Shown here in pieces: positions 39,098 through 50,750 of a stretch of DNA of 64,000 bases (within the stretch, counting starts at the first letter, position 1; each line of letters opens with the position of its first letter). Under the pieces are notes generated by a model. That model saw only the letters and a program-made list of their open reading frames with translations. It searched no databases and had not been told where the DNA came from. Source of the stretch: Frigidibacter mobilis (GTDB lineage: Bacteria > Pseudomonadota > Alphaproteobacteria > Rhodobacterales > Rhodobacteraceae); NCBI RefSeq assembly GCF_001620265.1, contig NZ_CP012661.1, forward strand, positions 248,001 through 312,000. The letters run 5' to 3'. A program made the position numbers and the translations under genes.

Positions 39098-40123
39098 ATG
39101 ACCAACGCCCTTTCACGCCCCTGTCCCCCCACCGTCGCGGCGGTTGTCGTCACCAGCAACCGGCTGGCGCATCTGCGCGTCACCCTCGCGCGGCTGCTGG
39201 CAGAACCGCTGGAGCGGATCTGCATCGTCGACAACAGTACCTGCCCGCAGGACGGGACCGCGGCCTGGCTTGCCGCGCAGACCGATCCGCGGCTGACCGT
39301 GCTGTCGCCCCCGCGCAACCTTGGCGGTGCCGGCGGCTTTGCCCTGGGGCTGGCGGAACTGGAGCGGACAGACCCCGACTGGATCGTGGTGATGGATGAT
39401 GACAGCCGCCCGGCACCTGGCGCCATCGCCCGGTTCCGCGCGGCACCGCCCCCGGGATGGGATGCGGTGGCGGCCGCGGTCTACGACCCTGCGGGCGGGA
39501 TTGCAGAGATGAACCGGCCGGCGCGCAACCCGTTTGCCAGCCCCGGGCGGTTCGTGGCGGCACTGCTGGGGGGGCGAAGGGCCTTCCACCTGACCGATGC
39601 CGACTATATCGCGCGAACCCCTGTCGAAATAGACATCGCCTCCTTTGTCGGGCTGTTCCTGTCGCGGCAGGCGCGGCAACGCGCCGGCCTGCCCGACTCG
39701 CGGCTGTTCATCTATGGCGACGATGTGCTGCACTCGCTGCACATGCGGGCCCTCGGGCTGTGGATCGGCTTCGACCCCCGCATCCGGTTCGAACATGATT
39801 GCACCACCTTGCAGGGCCGCGCCTGGATCTATCGGCCGCTGTGGAAGGCCTACTATCACCATCGCAATCTGCTGTTCGTGTTCCGCGCCGCGGCCGGGCG
39901 CTGGCTGTTCGGCCCGCTGGCGCTGCTGCATCTGCTGCGTTGGGTGGGGCGGGCGCGCCACTACCGGTGTGAGGAAAGGGCGGTCTACCTGCGGCTGCTG
40001 CGGCTTGCGGTGCAGGATGGGCTTGGGGGGCGGCTCGACCGCTCGCATGAGGAGGTTCTGGCGCTGGCGCGGCCAGCGCCCGCCGCCGCCCCGCCCGCCG
40101 CTGCCCAGGAGGATACGGCATGA
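39098..40123 (+). CDS. Glycosyltransferase family 2, Galf-transferase-like
   Basis: A 341-residue GT-A enzyme. VAAVVVTSNRLAHLRVTL is the nucleotide-sugar strand, PPRNLGGAGGFALGL and WIVVMDDDSRP carry the donor loop and the DDD triad found in GlfT-type galactofuranosyltransferases and rhamnosyltransferases. IYGDDVLHSLHMRALG gives the catalytic-base region. Just after glf, it is the likely first Galf-adding enzyme. ATG at 39098, with GAGGG close upstream; the frame is open into glf. Ends in a 4-nt overlap with the next gene. Confidence 0.88.
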   Translation: MTNALSRPCPPTVAAVVVTSNRLAHLRVTLARLLAEPLERICIVDNSTCPQDGTAAWLAAQTDPRLTVLSPPRNLGGAGGFALGLAELERTDPDWIVVMDDDSRPAPGAIARFRAAPPPGWDAVAAAVYDPAGGIAEMNRPARNPFASPGRFVAALLGGRRAFHLTDADYIARTPVEIDIASFVGLFLSRQARQRAGLPDSRLFIYGDDVLHSLHMRALGLWIGFDPRIRFEHDCTTLQGRAWIYRPLWKAYYHHRNLLFVFRAAAGRWLFGPLALLHLLRWVGRARHYRCEERAVYLRLLRLAVQDGLGGRLDRSHEEVLALARPAPAAAPPAAAQEDTA

Positions 40124-41259
40124 AGCTGCTGTTGTTCATTGGCCACCACAAGGTCGGCTCGACGTCGCTTCAGGATTTCCTGTGGCAGAACGCGGCGGCC
40201 CTGCTCCGCGCCGGCATTCTCTATCCGCCGGTCGAAAGCGATGGCCAGGCCCGGCTGCTGCGCCAGGCGCTGGTCGGGCCCGATCCCGAGCCGCAGCCGT
40301 GGAACGCGCGCGAATCGCACAATGCGCTCGCGTTCCGCATGTTGTTCGAGGCGGTGCAGTATCCCGTCCCGCCCTGGCATCCGAACCTGCCCTCGGTTCA
40401 CCAGATGGAAACCTCGATCCGCAACCAGATCCGGGTGCACCAGCCGCGCGCGGTGATCCTGTGCTCGGAGGTATTCGCCAATTTCGGAGCCTGGGCGCCC
40501 GGCCTGATCGGCCAGCTTGGCCGGCTGTTCGAGGGGGCGGAGGTGTCGCTGCATTGCACGCTGCGCCGGCCCGACCAGTATCTTGCGGCCTGGCACGCGC
40601 AGCGTATCCGGTTCGGGGACCGGGTGGACCCGCTCCGCGCGGGCGGGCTCGAGGAGTATCGCGGCACGATCCATCTGGATTATGCGTTGCTGCTGGAGCC
40701 CTGGCTGGCGGCCTTCCCCACGGCGCGCCTGTCGCTGCGCAACTATGCCGATGTGGTGGCAGCCGGTGGATCGGTCGTGGATTTCATGACGCAATCGCAG
40801 CTTGCCTTTCCCGGCGGACTTGCGCCCGAGCGGCGGGTCAACCAGTCGATCCATCCGGCACTGCTGGACTATGCACGCTGCGCGGCCGGTCTCTTCCCGC
40901 AGCCGGAGGTCGAGCGGTTCTGCGATTTCCTGATTGCGGTGTCGGACCGCGTTGGCGCCCCGCCGCGCGAGGATGTGGAGATGTTCGGCGCCGCCAACCG
41001 CGCGGCGCTGCTTGCGGCCTTTGCCCCGTCAGACGCGTTCCTGACCGCCATTGCCGGCAAACCGTTCTTCGCGCAGCTGAGCCGTGCCGCCGTGCCGCGC
41101 CCGGTGCCCGAGGTCGAGGCCGCCCGCGCCGTCCGGGCGGCATTGCTGGCGCGGTTGAGGGAGGGCGGAGACCCGGGCGCCAGCCCAGCCTGCGGAGCGC
41201 CCGGGCCCAGCCTTGCCGAGACGTTCCACCCCTTTGTTGAAAGCCTGGAGATTGTCTGA
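40120..41259 (+). CDS. Sulfotransferase-like protein of the polysaccharide locus
   Basis: A 379-residue protein of uncertain family. The start LLLFIGHHKVGSTSLQDFLW matches the 5'-phosphosulfate-binding loop of PAPS-dependent sulfotransferases (position 8-16), and HCTLRRPDQYLAAWHAQR has the form of the 3'-phosphate-binding segment with Arg and a nearby aromatic. The rest has no clear motif. It sits between two glycosyltransferases and overlaps the first by 4 nt, so a sulfate or related group could be added to the polysaccharide. Function is inferred. Confidence 0.6.
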   Translation: MKLLLFIGHHKVGSTSLQDFLWQNAAALLRAGILYPPVESDGQARLLRQALVGPDPEPQPWNARESHNALAFRMLFEAVQYPVPPWHPNLPSVHQMETSIRNQIRVHQPRAVILCSEVFANFGAWAPGLIGQLGRLFEGAEVSLHCTLRRPDQYLAAWHAQRIRFGDRVDPLRAGGLEEYRGTIHLDYALLLEPWLAAFPTARLSLRNYADVVAAGGSVVDFMTQSQLAFPGGLAPERRVNQSIHPALLDYARCAAGLFPQPEVERFCDFLIAVSDRVGAPPREDVEMFGAANRAALLAAFAPSDAFLTAIAGKPFFAQLSRAAVPRPVPEVEAARAVRAALLARLREGGDPGASPACGAPGPSLAETFHPFVESLEIV

Positions 41260-41260
41260 G

Positions 41261-43297
41261 ATGTCGCACACACCGCCGCCACCCGGCCCGTTGACGCTGC
41301 AGCACATGATCCTGCCAGAGCAGGGAATCTGCACGGAACTGGAGCTTTACGTCCACCTGCTCGGCGCCTCCGGTGCCAACCTTGGCGATGGTTCGATCTG
41401 GCTGGGCAGTGGCGGGGTGGCCTGCTTCGACACCTATTTCAACCTGCTCTCCATCGGCAAGTGGCAGGCCGCGGCGCCGTTTTCCACGCTGTCGCTTGAT
41501 CTTCAAGCGCAGGGCCGGTTCGAGCTGCGGGTTTATCACGCGATCCCCGGGCGTTCATGGGAGTTGCTGGCCTGCGCCTTGCATGATCTGCCCGACCAGG
41601 CCCCGCTTTCGGTGGATCTGTCGCATTTCACGGTCAATGCCACGTCGGGGGTGATCTTCTTCGAGATCAGGGCGATCGGGGACACCCTGCTTCGGTCCGC
41701 CCGGTTCATCACGCAGGATCCGGCCCTGCGCAGGCCCCGGCTGGGCATCTGCATCACCACCTTCCGGCGCGAGGCCGAGGTGGCGCGCACGGCGGCCCGG
41801 CTGGATGCCTTCATTGCCGGCGCGGAGTTCGGTGCGCAGATGCATGCGTTTGTCGTGGACAATGGCGGCACGGCAGAGCTTGGTGATCTGGCGCATGTCC
41901 AGCGGGTGGCGAACCGCAACCTGGGCGGCGCTGGCGGCTTTGCCCGTGGCCTGGCCGAGGCAGAGGCCTGGGGCTTCGATCACTGCCTGTTCATGGATGA
42001 TGATGCCACCTTCCACATGGAAAGCATCCACCGCACCCTTGCCTTCCTGTCGCGGGCGCTTGACCCCGCCACGGCGGTGGCGGGGGCGATGATCTCCAAC
42101 ACCCACAAATGGGCGATGTGGGAGGCCGGGGCGCGTTTCGATCAGCGTTGCCGCCCGCAGCAGGGCGGGCGCGACCTGCGCCGGCGTGACGAGGTGCTGG
42201 AGATGGAGTTCCAGACCGCCGCGCCCGCCGATCCGAACTTCTATGGCGGTTTCTGGTTCTTCGCCTTTCCGATCGCCGCCGTCCGTGCCCGGCCCTTCCC
42301 CTTCTTCGTGCGGGGCGATGATGTCAGCTTCTCTCTGGCGAATGGTTTCCGACCGGTCACACTCAACGGGGTGGTGTCCTTTCAGGACGACTTCACCGAA
42401 AAGGAGTCGGTGACGACCCATTACCTCGACCTGCGCAGCCATGTCGTTCACCATCTCTCGATGGAACGGCTGGGGCAGGGGGCCTGGGCCACGGCAAGGA
42501 TTCCGCTGCGTTTTCTGGCGCGCAGCCTGTCCCGCTTTCACTATGAAACCGCCGCGGCAGAGCTGCAGGCCTGGCGCGATGTCATGCAGGGGCCAGAGTT
42601 CTTTGCCGCGAATGTCGACATGTCGGTGCGCCGGCTGACGCTGGGCTCCATCGCCAAGGTCGAGGTCTGGGGCCCGCGGGCGGGGGCCGAGCTGGTGCTG
42701 CGACGCCCGCGGCTGCGCGGTCGCACCGCTGCGGCCCTGCTGCGGCTGACGCTGAACGGGCACCTGCTGCCGTTTCGCCGTCTTTGGGCCGGCAAGGCGG
42801 TCTTGCCCGGCGGGGCGCGGGCTGACCTACAGGCAGTGCGCGGCTGTCGGCAGATCAGCTATCACCAGCCGGGGCAGGACAAGGCCTATACCGTGCGCCG
42901 CTCTGACAGGCGGTTCCTGTCGCTGCTCTGGCAGATCGGCGTCACGCTGCTGACCTTCCTGCACGGTCATGCCGCGCTGCGCAAACGCTATCTTGCGGCC
43001 TATCCGTCGCTGACCTCGGCCGAGTTCTGGCAGCAGAACTTTAGCCAGTTTGCCACGCCGACGGCTGCCGCGCCCACCCAGACCTTGTCGCCGCAGGCCG
43101 CGGTGCCCGCTTCAGGCCAGGCCGGGCAGGTCCAGAAAGGGGATGGTGCAGAGAGAGCCGTCGAGCAACCGGGGCACAAGGCGCTTAAGGCAGTGGCGCC
43201 CGCACCGTCATCCTCGTCCTCGCGCCCGTCGAACCGCCGCGGACCGGCCGCAGGCGATGCCGCGCCGGGACCACGCGGGGCGCGCCTGGCACGTTGA
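41261..43297 (+). CDS. Multidomain glycosyltransferase, GlfT2-like
   Basis: A 678-residue protein. Residues ~1-165 form a beta-rich domain with no catalytic motif (like the N-terminal sandwich of mycobacterial GlfT2); ~170-420 is a GT-A domain with GICITTFRREAEVARTA, RNLGGAGGFARG, HCLFMDDDATFHMES (the DDD triad) and FFVRGDDVSFSLANG. A C-terminal helical part has basic and aromatic residues and a 90-residue low-complexity tail. GlfT2 is a processive polymerase that adds Galf units. The resemblance is by domain order and motifs, so Galf polymerase activity is an inference. ATG at 41261, GGAG about 11 nt upstream. Confidence 0.82.
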   Translation: MSHTPPPPGPLTLQHMILPEQGICTELELYVHLLGASGANLGDGSIWLGSGGVACFDTYFNLLSIGKWQAAAPFSTLSLDLQAQGRFELRVYHAIPGRSWELLACALHDLPDQAPLSVDLSHFTVNATSGVIFFEIRAIGDTLLRSARFITQDPALRRPRLGICITTFRREAEVARTAARLDAFIAGAEFGAQMHAFVVDNGGTAELGDLAHVQRVANRNLGGAGGFARGLAEAEAWGFDHCLFMDDDATFHMESIHRTLAFLSRALDPATAVAGAMISNTHKWAMWEAGARFDQRCRPQQGGRDLRRRDEVLEMEFQTAAPADPNFYGGFWFFAFPIAAVRARPFPFFVRGDDVSFSLANGFRPVTLNGVVSFQDDFTEKESVTTHYLDLRSHVVHHLSMERLGQGAWATARIPLRFLARSLSRFHYETAAAELQAWRDVMQGPEFFAANVDMSVRRLTLGSIAKVEVWGPRAGAELVLRRPRLRGRTAAALLRLTLNGHLLPFRRLWAGKAVLPGGARADLQAVRGCRQISYHQPGQDKAYTVRRSDRRFLSLLWQIGVTLLTFLHGHAALRKRYLAAYPSLTSAEFWQQNFSQFATPTAAAPTQTLSPQAAVPASGQAGQVQKGDGAERAVEQPGHKALKAVAPAPSSSSSRPSNRRGPAAGDAAPGPRGARLAR

Positions 43298-43516
43298 GAG
43301 CGGCGGCCGGGTACGGCGCGCATACGGGGCCGGGCTGGGGGCCTGCTGCCGGTTCCGCCCCTGCTCCCTGAAATCACGGGTCGGGCGACGGGGCCGCGTC
43401 TTGCATCCGTGGAATCATCATTGTGTCTGCAGCCTCGCGGCCCCAATAGGTTTCCTGTTCCTTCCCGGGGCGGCGGCCCATTGGCGCGCGGCGCGGGAGC
43501 ACGCGAAAGGTATGAC
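43298..43516. other. Intergenic region upstream of the PhnA-like gene
   Basis: 219 bp with no credible gene on either strand. The last part is less GC-rich (aatcatcattgtgtctgcagc), where the PhnA-like promoter may lie. Confidence 0.4.
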
Positions 43517-44053
43517 ATGGCACAGATCGATGACTTGAGGGCCCGCGCCGGCGGGGTTTGCGAAATCTGCGGTGCGGCGGGCGATCTCGTCGCGGTCGAG
43601 GTGCCGCCCTCCGACGAGGCGGCGCTGCTCTGCGCGGTCTGCCGAGACGAGACCGAGGCGCCGGCAGGGCATTGGCGCTGCCTCGAGGGGGCGATGTGGT
43701 CGGCGGTTCCGGCGGTTCAGGTGCTGGTCCACCGCCGCCTGTCCACCCTTGAGGAATCCTGGGCGCGCGAGGCGCTGGAGGGGATGGTGCTGGACGCCGC
43801 CACGCTGGCCTGGGCCGAGGCCGGGCGACCGCTGGCCGGGATCGAGCACCGCGATGCGAATGGCGCGCTGCTGGCACAGGGCGATACCGTGGTGCTGGTC
43901 AAGGACCTGCCGGTCAAGGGCGCCGGCTTCACCGCCAAGCGCGGCACTGCGGTGCGCGGCATCAGCCTTGTCGCCGACAATGCCGCGCAGATCGAAGGCC
44001 GGGTGGAGGGCCAGCGCATCGTGATCCTGACCGAGTTCGTGAAGAAGAAATAG
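43517..44053 (+). CDS. PhnA/YjdM-type zinc-ribbon protein
   Basis: A 178-residue protein with an N-terminal Cys4 zinc ribbon (CEICGAAG with CAVC) and a C-terminal PhnA domain ending QRIVILTEFVKKK, in which GDTVVLVKDLPVKG and KRGTAVRGI are the SH3-like strands. The PhnA label comes from E. coli gene order and does not establish a role in phosphonate use. AAGG precedes the ATG by 8 nt; the frame is open upstream to 43409 without one. Monocistronic. Confidence 0.85.
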   Translation: MAQIDDLRARAGGVCEICGAAGDLVAVEVPPSDEAALLCAVCRDETEAPAGHWRCLEGAMWSAVPAVQVLVHRRLSTLEESWAREALEGMVLDAATLAWAEAGRPLAGIEHRDANGALLAQGDTVVLVKDLPVKGAGFTAKRGTAVRGISLVADNAAQIEGRVEGQRIVILTEFVKKK

Positions 44054-44165
44054 CGCCTCGGGGAGAGCATTGCGGGGGGCATAGCCGCCCCCCCGCGCGC
44101 GGGCCGGTCAAGACGGCGCGCGCAGCGCGACTGCCCGCGCCCGCCAGGTTGGCAGTTCAGACCGG

Positions 44166-44220
44166 GCCCAGTCAGGCGAGCCCAGTCAGGCGAGCCCAGT
44201 CAGGCTGAGCCCAGCCTGAC
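44166..44220. repeat. 14-bp tandem repeats with terminal stem-loop
   Basis: Two exact units of gcccagtcaggcga (44166-44179, 44180-44193) and a partial third (gcccagtcaggct), running into an 8-bp perfect stem gtcaggct/agcctgac (44199-44206 with 44213-44220). It lies between the PhnA-like gene and the minus-strand DUF3309 gene and may act as a terminator for both. Confidence 0.7.
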
Positions 44221-44228
44221 GGAAGCCG

Positions 44229-44387
44229 TCAGATCCGGCCCATCAGCAGCAGGATCAGCAGCACCACCACGACAAGGCCAAGCCCGCCGGAGGGGCCATA
44301 GCCCCAGGCGCGCGAGTGTCCCCAGGTGGGCAGTGCGCCGATCAGCGCAAGAATCAGGATGATGAGGAGGACGGTGCCAAGAGTCAT
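44229..44387 (-). CDS. DUF3309 family small membrane protein
   Basis: A 52-residue protein, nearly all membrane: MTLGTVLLIILILALIGALP then WGHSRAWGYGPSG and a second hydrophobic stretch. This two-helix form with the central Trp/Gly loop is the DUF3309 pattern, widespread in proteobacteria and of unknown function. AAAGG lies 8 nt before the ATG. Transcribed alone, downstream of ettA on the same strand with about 220 bp between. Confidence 0.85.
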   Translation of the reverse strand: MTLGTVLLIILILALIGALPTWGHSRAWGYGPSGGLGLVVVVLLILLLMGRI

Positions 44388-44575
44388 CGGAGGGGCCTTT
44401 CAGGGTTTGGGCCGGGAATGGCCGTCCTGTCACAAGCCCGTGCGCGCACGAATGGTTCCCTCCGGCGCCCCCGGATGCGGGAAAAGGCGGGGTGCGCCAT
44501 CGATGGCAAGGGCCCGCAGCGGCGGTTTTTGCCTGGCGCCGGCCTGTGATGCCTGCCGTCCCGCCCCTTGGTAAA

Positions 44576-44601
44576 GGGGCGCCGCCCTTCGGCAGCGCCC
44601 C
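44576..44601 (-). terminator. Terminator of ettA
   Basis: ggggcgccgcc (44576-44586) and ggcagcgcccc (44591-44601) form an 11-bp stem with one mismatch and a cttc tetraloop, followed on the minus strand by tttacc. It starts 7 nt beyond the ettA stop codon. Confidence 0.55.
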
Positions 44602-44607
44602 CGGCAC

Positions 44608-46263
<1,656 letters not shown>

Positions 46264-46391
46264 AAGACATCTCCTTGCGAGGGAATTGGTTGCCCTTCAT
46301 CTAGTGAATGAAGGCCGAAAGGGCAATCCGTGCTTGGACCGGGCGAACGGCAAGGTATATGACGGCCGGGTGACGGCGCAGGGGACGCAAG

Positions 46392-47021
46392 GTGGATCGC
46401 AGGGAACGGGCCGGACTTGTCCGCGCGGGGCTGCCGGTGGCGCTGCCGGGAATGACGATCGGCCTGCTGGGCGGGTCGTTCGACCCCGCGCATGACGGGC
46501 ACGCCCATATCACCCGCGAGGCGCTGAAGCGCTTCGGGCTGGACCGGGTCTGGTGGCTGGTCAGCCCGGGTAACCCGCTGAAATCCGAAGGGCCAGCGCC
46601 GATGGCGCGGCGGATGGCGCAGGCGCGGCAGGTGATGCGGCACCCGCGGGTGACAGTGACCGACATCGAGGCGCGCCTTGGCACCCGCTATACAGCGCAG
46701 ACGCTGGAACGGTTGATCGCGCTCTATCCCGGGGTGCGCTTCGTGTGGCTGATGGGCGCCGACAACCTGGCGCAGTTCGACCGCTGGCAGCGATGGGAAT
46801 GGATCATGCAGCATGTGGCCGTGGGGGTGATCGCCCGCCCCGCCAGCCGGCTGACGGCGCGGGTGTCGAAGGCTGCCGAGCGGTTCGAGCGGGCGCGGAT
46901 CCCGGCCGAGTCGGCGGCGCTGCTGGCCCGGCTGCCGCCGCCGGTCTGGTGCCTGGTGAATGTGCCGATGGTCAACATCTCGTCAACGGCGATCCGGGAA
47001 AGTGGGGCATGGCGCCGCTAG
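46392..47021 (+). CDS. nadD: Nicotinate-nucleotide adenylyltransferase
   Basis: Transfers AMP from ATP to nicotinate mononucleotide in NAD synthesis, the step before NadE. The 209-residue protein has [11 protein letters not shown] (27-37) with the HxGH motif, [16 protein letters not shown], and the C-terminal [11 protein letters not shown]. An approximately 20-residue N-terminal extension before MTIGLLGG is common in Rhodobacterales. The start is GTG at 46392 without a strong ribosome site; ATG at 46452 would give the minimal enzyme. Divergent from ettA, 57 nt before dacB. Confidence 0.93.
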   Translation: MDRRERAGLVRAGLPVALPGMTIGLLGGSFDPAHDGHAHITREALKRFGLDRVWWLVSPGNPLKSEGPAPMARRMAQARQVMRHPRVTVTDIEARLGTRYTAQTLERLIALYPGVRFVWLMGADNLAQFDRWQRWEWIMQHVAVGVIARPASRLTARVSKAAERFERARIPAESAALLARLPPPVWCLVNVPMVNISSTAIRESGAWRR

Positions 47022-47078
47022 GCTTGCCGGCAAGGCTGCAGGCGGGTTAGGTTTTCGCATGGTGACAAGGGCTGACGC

Positions 47079-48587
47079 ATGACCGGACTTTCGCGGCGTT
47101 TCGTTCTGGGCGGGCTGTTGTCGGGCGCGGCCGGAACCGCGCTGGCTGATGCGCCGCTGGCCTCGCTGCGCCCGGTGCCGCGGCGGGGCGCGCCTGTCGC
47201 CGTTTCCAGCCCGGCTCTCGCGCCCGCCCGCACCGTCGCCCCGGCCGAGGCGCTGGTGGCGGCGGCGCAGCTGGGCGGCAAGGTCGGCTTCGTCGTTGCC
47301 GATGCCCGCACCGGCCTTGTGCTGGAGGCGGTGAACGGCGCCGAGCCGATGCCGCCCGCCAGCGTCGCCAAGGCCATCACCGCGCTTTATGCGCTGGAGC
47401 ATCTGGGCGCCGGTCACCGCTTTGCGACGCGGCTGATCGCCACCGGCCGGTGCAGGGCGGGCGGGTGGCGGGCGATCTGGTGCTGGCCGGGGGCGGCGAT
47501 CCGACGCTGTCCACCGACACGCTGGGCGACATGGCCGCGGCCCTGCGCGCGGCGGGGATCACTTCGGTCGCCGGGCGTTTCGTGGTCTGGGGCGGGGCGC
47601 TGCCCTTCGTGCGCGCCATCGACACGACGCAGCCCGACTATCTGGGCTACAACCCCGCCGTGTCGGGCCTGAACCTCAACTTCAACCGGGTGCATTTCGA
47701 ATGGAAGCGCGCGCAGGGCGGCTATCAGGTCTCGATGGATGCGCGGGCGGACCGGTTTGTTCCCAAGGTCTATTCCGCGCGTATCGCCGTGGCTGACCGC
47801 GACCGCCCGGTCTATACCTATTCCGACCGCGGCGATGTCGAGGAATGGACGGTGGCCCGCACCGCGCTGGGCAAGGGCGGCAGCCGCTGGCTTCCCGTGC
47901 GCCGGCCCGAACTCTACGCCGCCGACGTGTTCCAGACGCTTGCCCGCGCCCAAGGCCTCGCGCTGCCCGCGCCGCAGGTGGCAAGTGCCGCGCCGCGCGG
48001 CACGGTGCTGGTGGAACGTGCCAGCGGTACCTTGCGCCCGGTGCTGCATGACATGCTGCGCTTTTCCAACAACCTGACCGCCGAGGCGGTGGGCATGTCC
48101 GCCTCGATGGCGCGGGGCGGCCTCGGGCGCCATGCCGACTCCGGCCCGGCAATGTCGGACTGGCTGAAGGCGCGGGGGGGCCGGCACGGCGCGCTTCGTC
48201 GATCATTCCGGGCTTGGCGGCGCCTCGCGTATTTCAGCGGGCGACATGGTCTCGGCGCTGGCGCGGCTTGGCCCCGGCCATGCGCTGCGCGGCATCCTCA
48301 AGGAATTCACCCTGCGCGATGCGAATGGCAAGGTGATGCAGAACCATCCGGTGCAGGTCGATGCCAAGACCGGCACGCTCAACTTCGTCTCCAGCCTCGC
48401 GGGGTGGATGACGGCGCCGGACGGCACCGATCTGGTCTTCGCCATCTTCACCGGCGACGTGGCCCGGCGCGATGCGATCCCCGACGCGCAGAAGGAACAG
48501 CCGCCGGGCGGGGCCGAATGGGTGCGGCGCTCCAAGCGCCTGCAGCAGCAACTGATCGAGCGGTGGGCGGCGGTTTACGGCGCCTGA
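47079..48587 (+). CDS. dacB: D-alanyl-D-alanine carboxypeptidase/endopeptidase (PBP4, DacB), two frameshifts
   Basis: Periplasmic peptidoglycan hydrolase of the S13 family. About 502 residues when corrected. A signal peptide with twin Arg (LSRRFVLGGLLSG) is followed by the SxxK nucleophile (PASVAKAI; Ser95, Lys98), the SxN motif in FSNNLT and KTG in DAKTGTLNF. The frame breaks at about 47448, where ggccggtg lacks one C relative to the ggcccggtg needed for TGPVQGG; and at about 48177, where a seven-G run has one G too many for KARGAGTARFVDH. Both lie in homopolymers and cancel in frame. Likely sequencing errors. Confidence 0.85.
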
Positions 48588-48606
48588 GCCGGGGGGCTGA
48601 TCCGGG

Positions 48607-49029
48607 CTACAGCGTCATGTGGCGGGCACGCGATCCGCGTTCGATGGCGGCGGCGTGCAGGCGGTCGATGTCCAACTCGTGCCGCAGCTCCTCCAGCATC
48701 CGCAGTTCGGGCTGGCCGACCTTCACATCGGACGCGGCCACATCGCAGGCCAGCGCATAGGCGGTTTCGTGCAGCCGCTCCGGCAGCCCGTCGCGGACAA
48801 GGCCGAACAGTGCGTCGAGCCCCTCTTCCTCTTCCATCAGCGTGTAGACGGTCTGGGCCACCACGCGGATGCGGTCGGCATCGTAGTTGCCGAACACCGG
48901 CAGGCTGTCGACCATGCGCTCGATGGCCAGCAGTTCGGCGGTGCGGATGGTTTCATCCGACACCGACACCGCCACCATGACGGCGATCAGCGCGTCCTGG
49001 GGCGAGAGGGAGGGCAGGGGTTTGCTCAC
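48607..49029 (-). CDS. TerB-like tellurite-resistance/DjlA-fold protein
   Basis: A 140-residue helical protein. [20 protein letters not shown] is the start of a TerB-like fold, with acidic residues and a central [17 protein letters not shown] segment and [16 protein letters not shown]. This fold, with an internal repeat around a putative metal site, is found in tellurite-resistance and stress proteins; a specific role is not known. I chose GTG at 49029, with AGGA 8-9 nt upstream. Convergent with dacB. Confidence 0.78.
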   Translation of the reverse strand: MSKPLPSLSPQDALIAVMVAVSVSDETIRTAELLAIERMVDSLPVFGNYDADRIRVVAQTVYTLMEEEEGLDALFGLVRDGLPERLHETAYALACDVAASDVKVGQPELRMLEELRHELDIDRLHAAAIERGSRARHMTL

Positions 49030-49173
49030 TGGGATGGTCCTGTGATGGGTGGCCCGCATCCGGGGCGGTTGTGCAGATTATTGACGATTCCGGGGCCGTT
49101 CAATAGGTGGGGCAGGTCGAAGTCCGTATTGCGGCGCAAGGGGTGCCGCGCCTTTGATGAAGGTATACCGAAA

Positions 49174-50750
49174 ATGACGACGTTGCGCGATGCCGCCATG
49201 AACTCCAAAGCCTGGCCTTTCGAGGAAGCGCGCCGCGTTCTGAAACGGTATGAAAAGAAGGCGCCGGAGAAGGGCCATGTGCTGTTCGAGACCGGCTATG
49301 GTCCCTCGGGCCTGCCGCATATCGGCACCTTCGGCGAAGTTCAGCGCACGACGATGATCCGCCGCGCCTTCGAGATCATCTCGGATATCCCGACGCGGCT
49401 GCTGTGCTTTTCCGACGATATGGACGGCATGCGCAAGGTGCCGGACAATGTGCCGGACGGCGACATGCTGCGCGAGCACCTGCAACGCCCGCTGACCGCG
49501 GTGCCGGACCCGTTTGGCGAATATCCGAGCTTCGGCGACCATAACAACGCCATGCTGCGGCGGTTTCTGGACACGTTCGGCTTTGACTACGAATTCGCCA
49601 GCGCGACCGAGTATTACAAGGCCGGCAAGTTCGACCACATGCTGATGATGTGCTGCGAGCGCTATGACGCGATCATGGAGATCATGCTGGCCTCCTTGCG
49701 CGAGGAACGCCAGCAGACCTATTCGTGCTTCCTGCCGATCCATCCGAGACGGGGCGGGTTCTCTATGTGCCGATGAAGAACGTCGATGCCCGCGAGGGCA
49801 CCATCACCTTCGACGATGAGGAGGGGCGCGAATGGACGCTGCCGGTGACGGGCGGCAACGTCAAGCTGCAGTGGAAACCCGATTTCGGGATGCGGTGGGC
49901 GGCGCTCGATGTCGATTTCGAGATGTATGGCAAGGATCACAGCACCAATACCCCGATCTATGACGGGATCTGCCGGGTGCTGGGGGGGCGGGCGCCCGAG
50001 CACTTTACCTATGAGCTGTTCCTCGATGAGAACGGGCAGAAGATTTCCAAGTCGAAGGGCAACGGGTTGACCATCGACGAATGGCTGACCTATGCCGCCA
50101 CGGAAAGCCTTGGCTATTACATGTACCAGAAGCCGAAAACGGCGAAGCGCATGTATTTCGACGTGATTCCGAAGGCGGTGGATGAATATCACCAGCAGCT
50201 GAAGGCCTATCCGGCACAAGATGTAGGGGCGCAGCTGGCGAACCCGGTCTGGCATATCCACGGCGGCAATCCGCCCGAAAGCCATATGGTGGTTCCGTTC
50301 GCCATGCTGCTGAACCTGGCCAGCGTGGCCGGGGCCAAGGACAAGGCCGGGCTCTGGGGTTTCATCCAGCGTTATGCGCCGGAGGCCTCGGCCGAGGCGA
50401 ACCCCGATCTGGATGCGGCGGCGGATTATGCGCTGCGCTACTTCCGCGACTTCGTGGCGCCGACACGGGTGTTCCGCGCGCCGAGCGAGGTGGAGCGGGC
50501 GGCGATGCAGGATCTGGCGGCGCGGCTGGGGGACTGGCAGGGCGGGTTGGATGCGGAAGAGCTGCAAAGCCTTATTTTCGCAGTCGGAAAGGACCACGGG
50601 TTCGAGCCGCTGCGCGACTGGTTCACCGCGCTTTACGAGGTGCTTCTGGGCGCGAGCCAGGGGCCGCGCTTTGGCGGGTTCATTGCGCTTTATGGCGTTG
50701 AAGAAACCATCGCGCTGATCGGCAAGGGGTTGGCGGGCGAGCTGGGCTAA
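49174..50750 (+). CDS. lysK: Lysyl-tRNA synthetase, class I (archaeal type), single-base frameshift
   Basis: Charges tRNA-Lys. This is the class I Rossmann enzyme found in archaea and most alphaproteobacteria, not the class II LysS. HIGH is PHIGTFGE (49-56) and KMSKS is KISKSKGNG at about 289. About 525 residues when corrected. The frame breaks at about 49744, where catccgag is one C short of catcccgag (LPIHPETGR). An intact tRNA synthetase is essential, so unless another copy exists the base is an assembly error. AAGG lies about 8 nt before the ATG. Its stop overlaps the CHAD gene stop by 3 nt (convergent). Confidence 0.93.

Noticed and set aside
44166..44220. Integron attC site
   Set aside because: No integrase, no conserved attC core sites, and the repeats are simple tandem copies.
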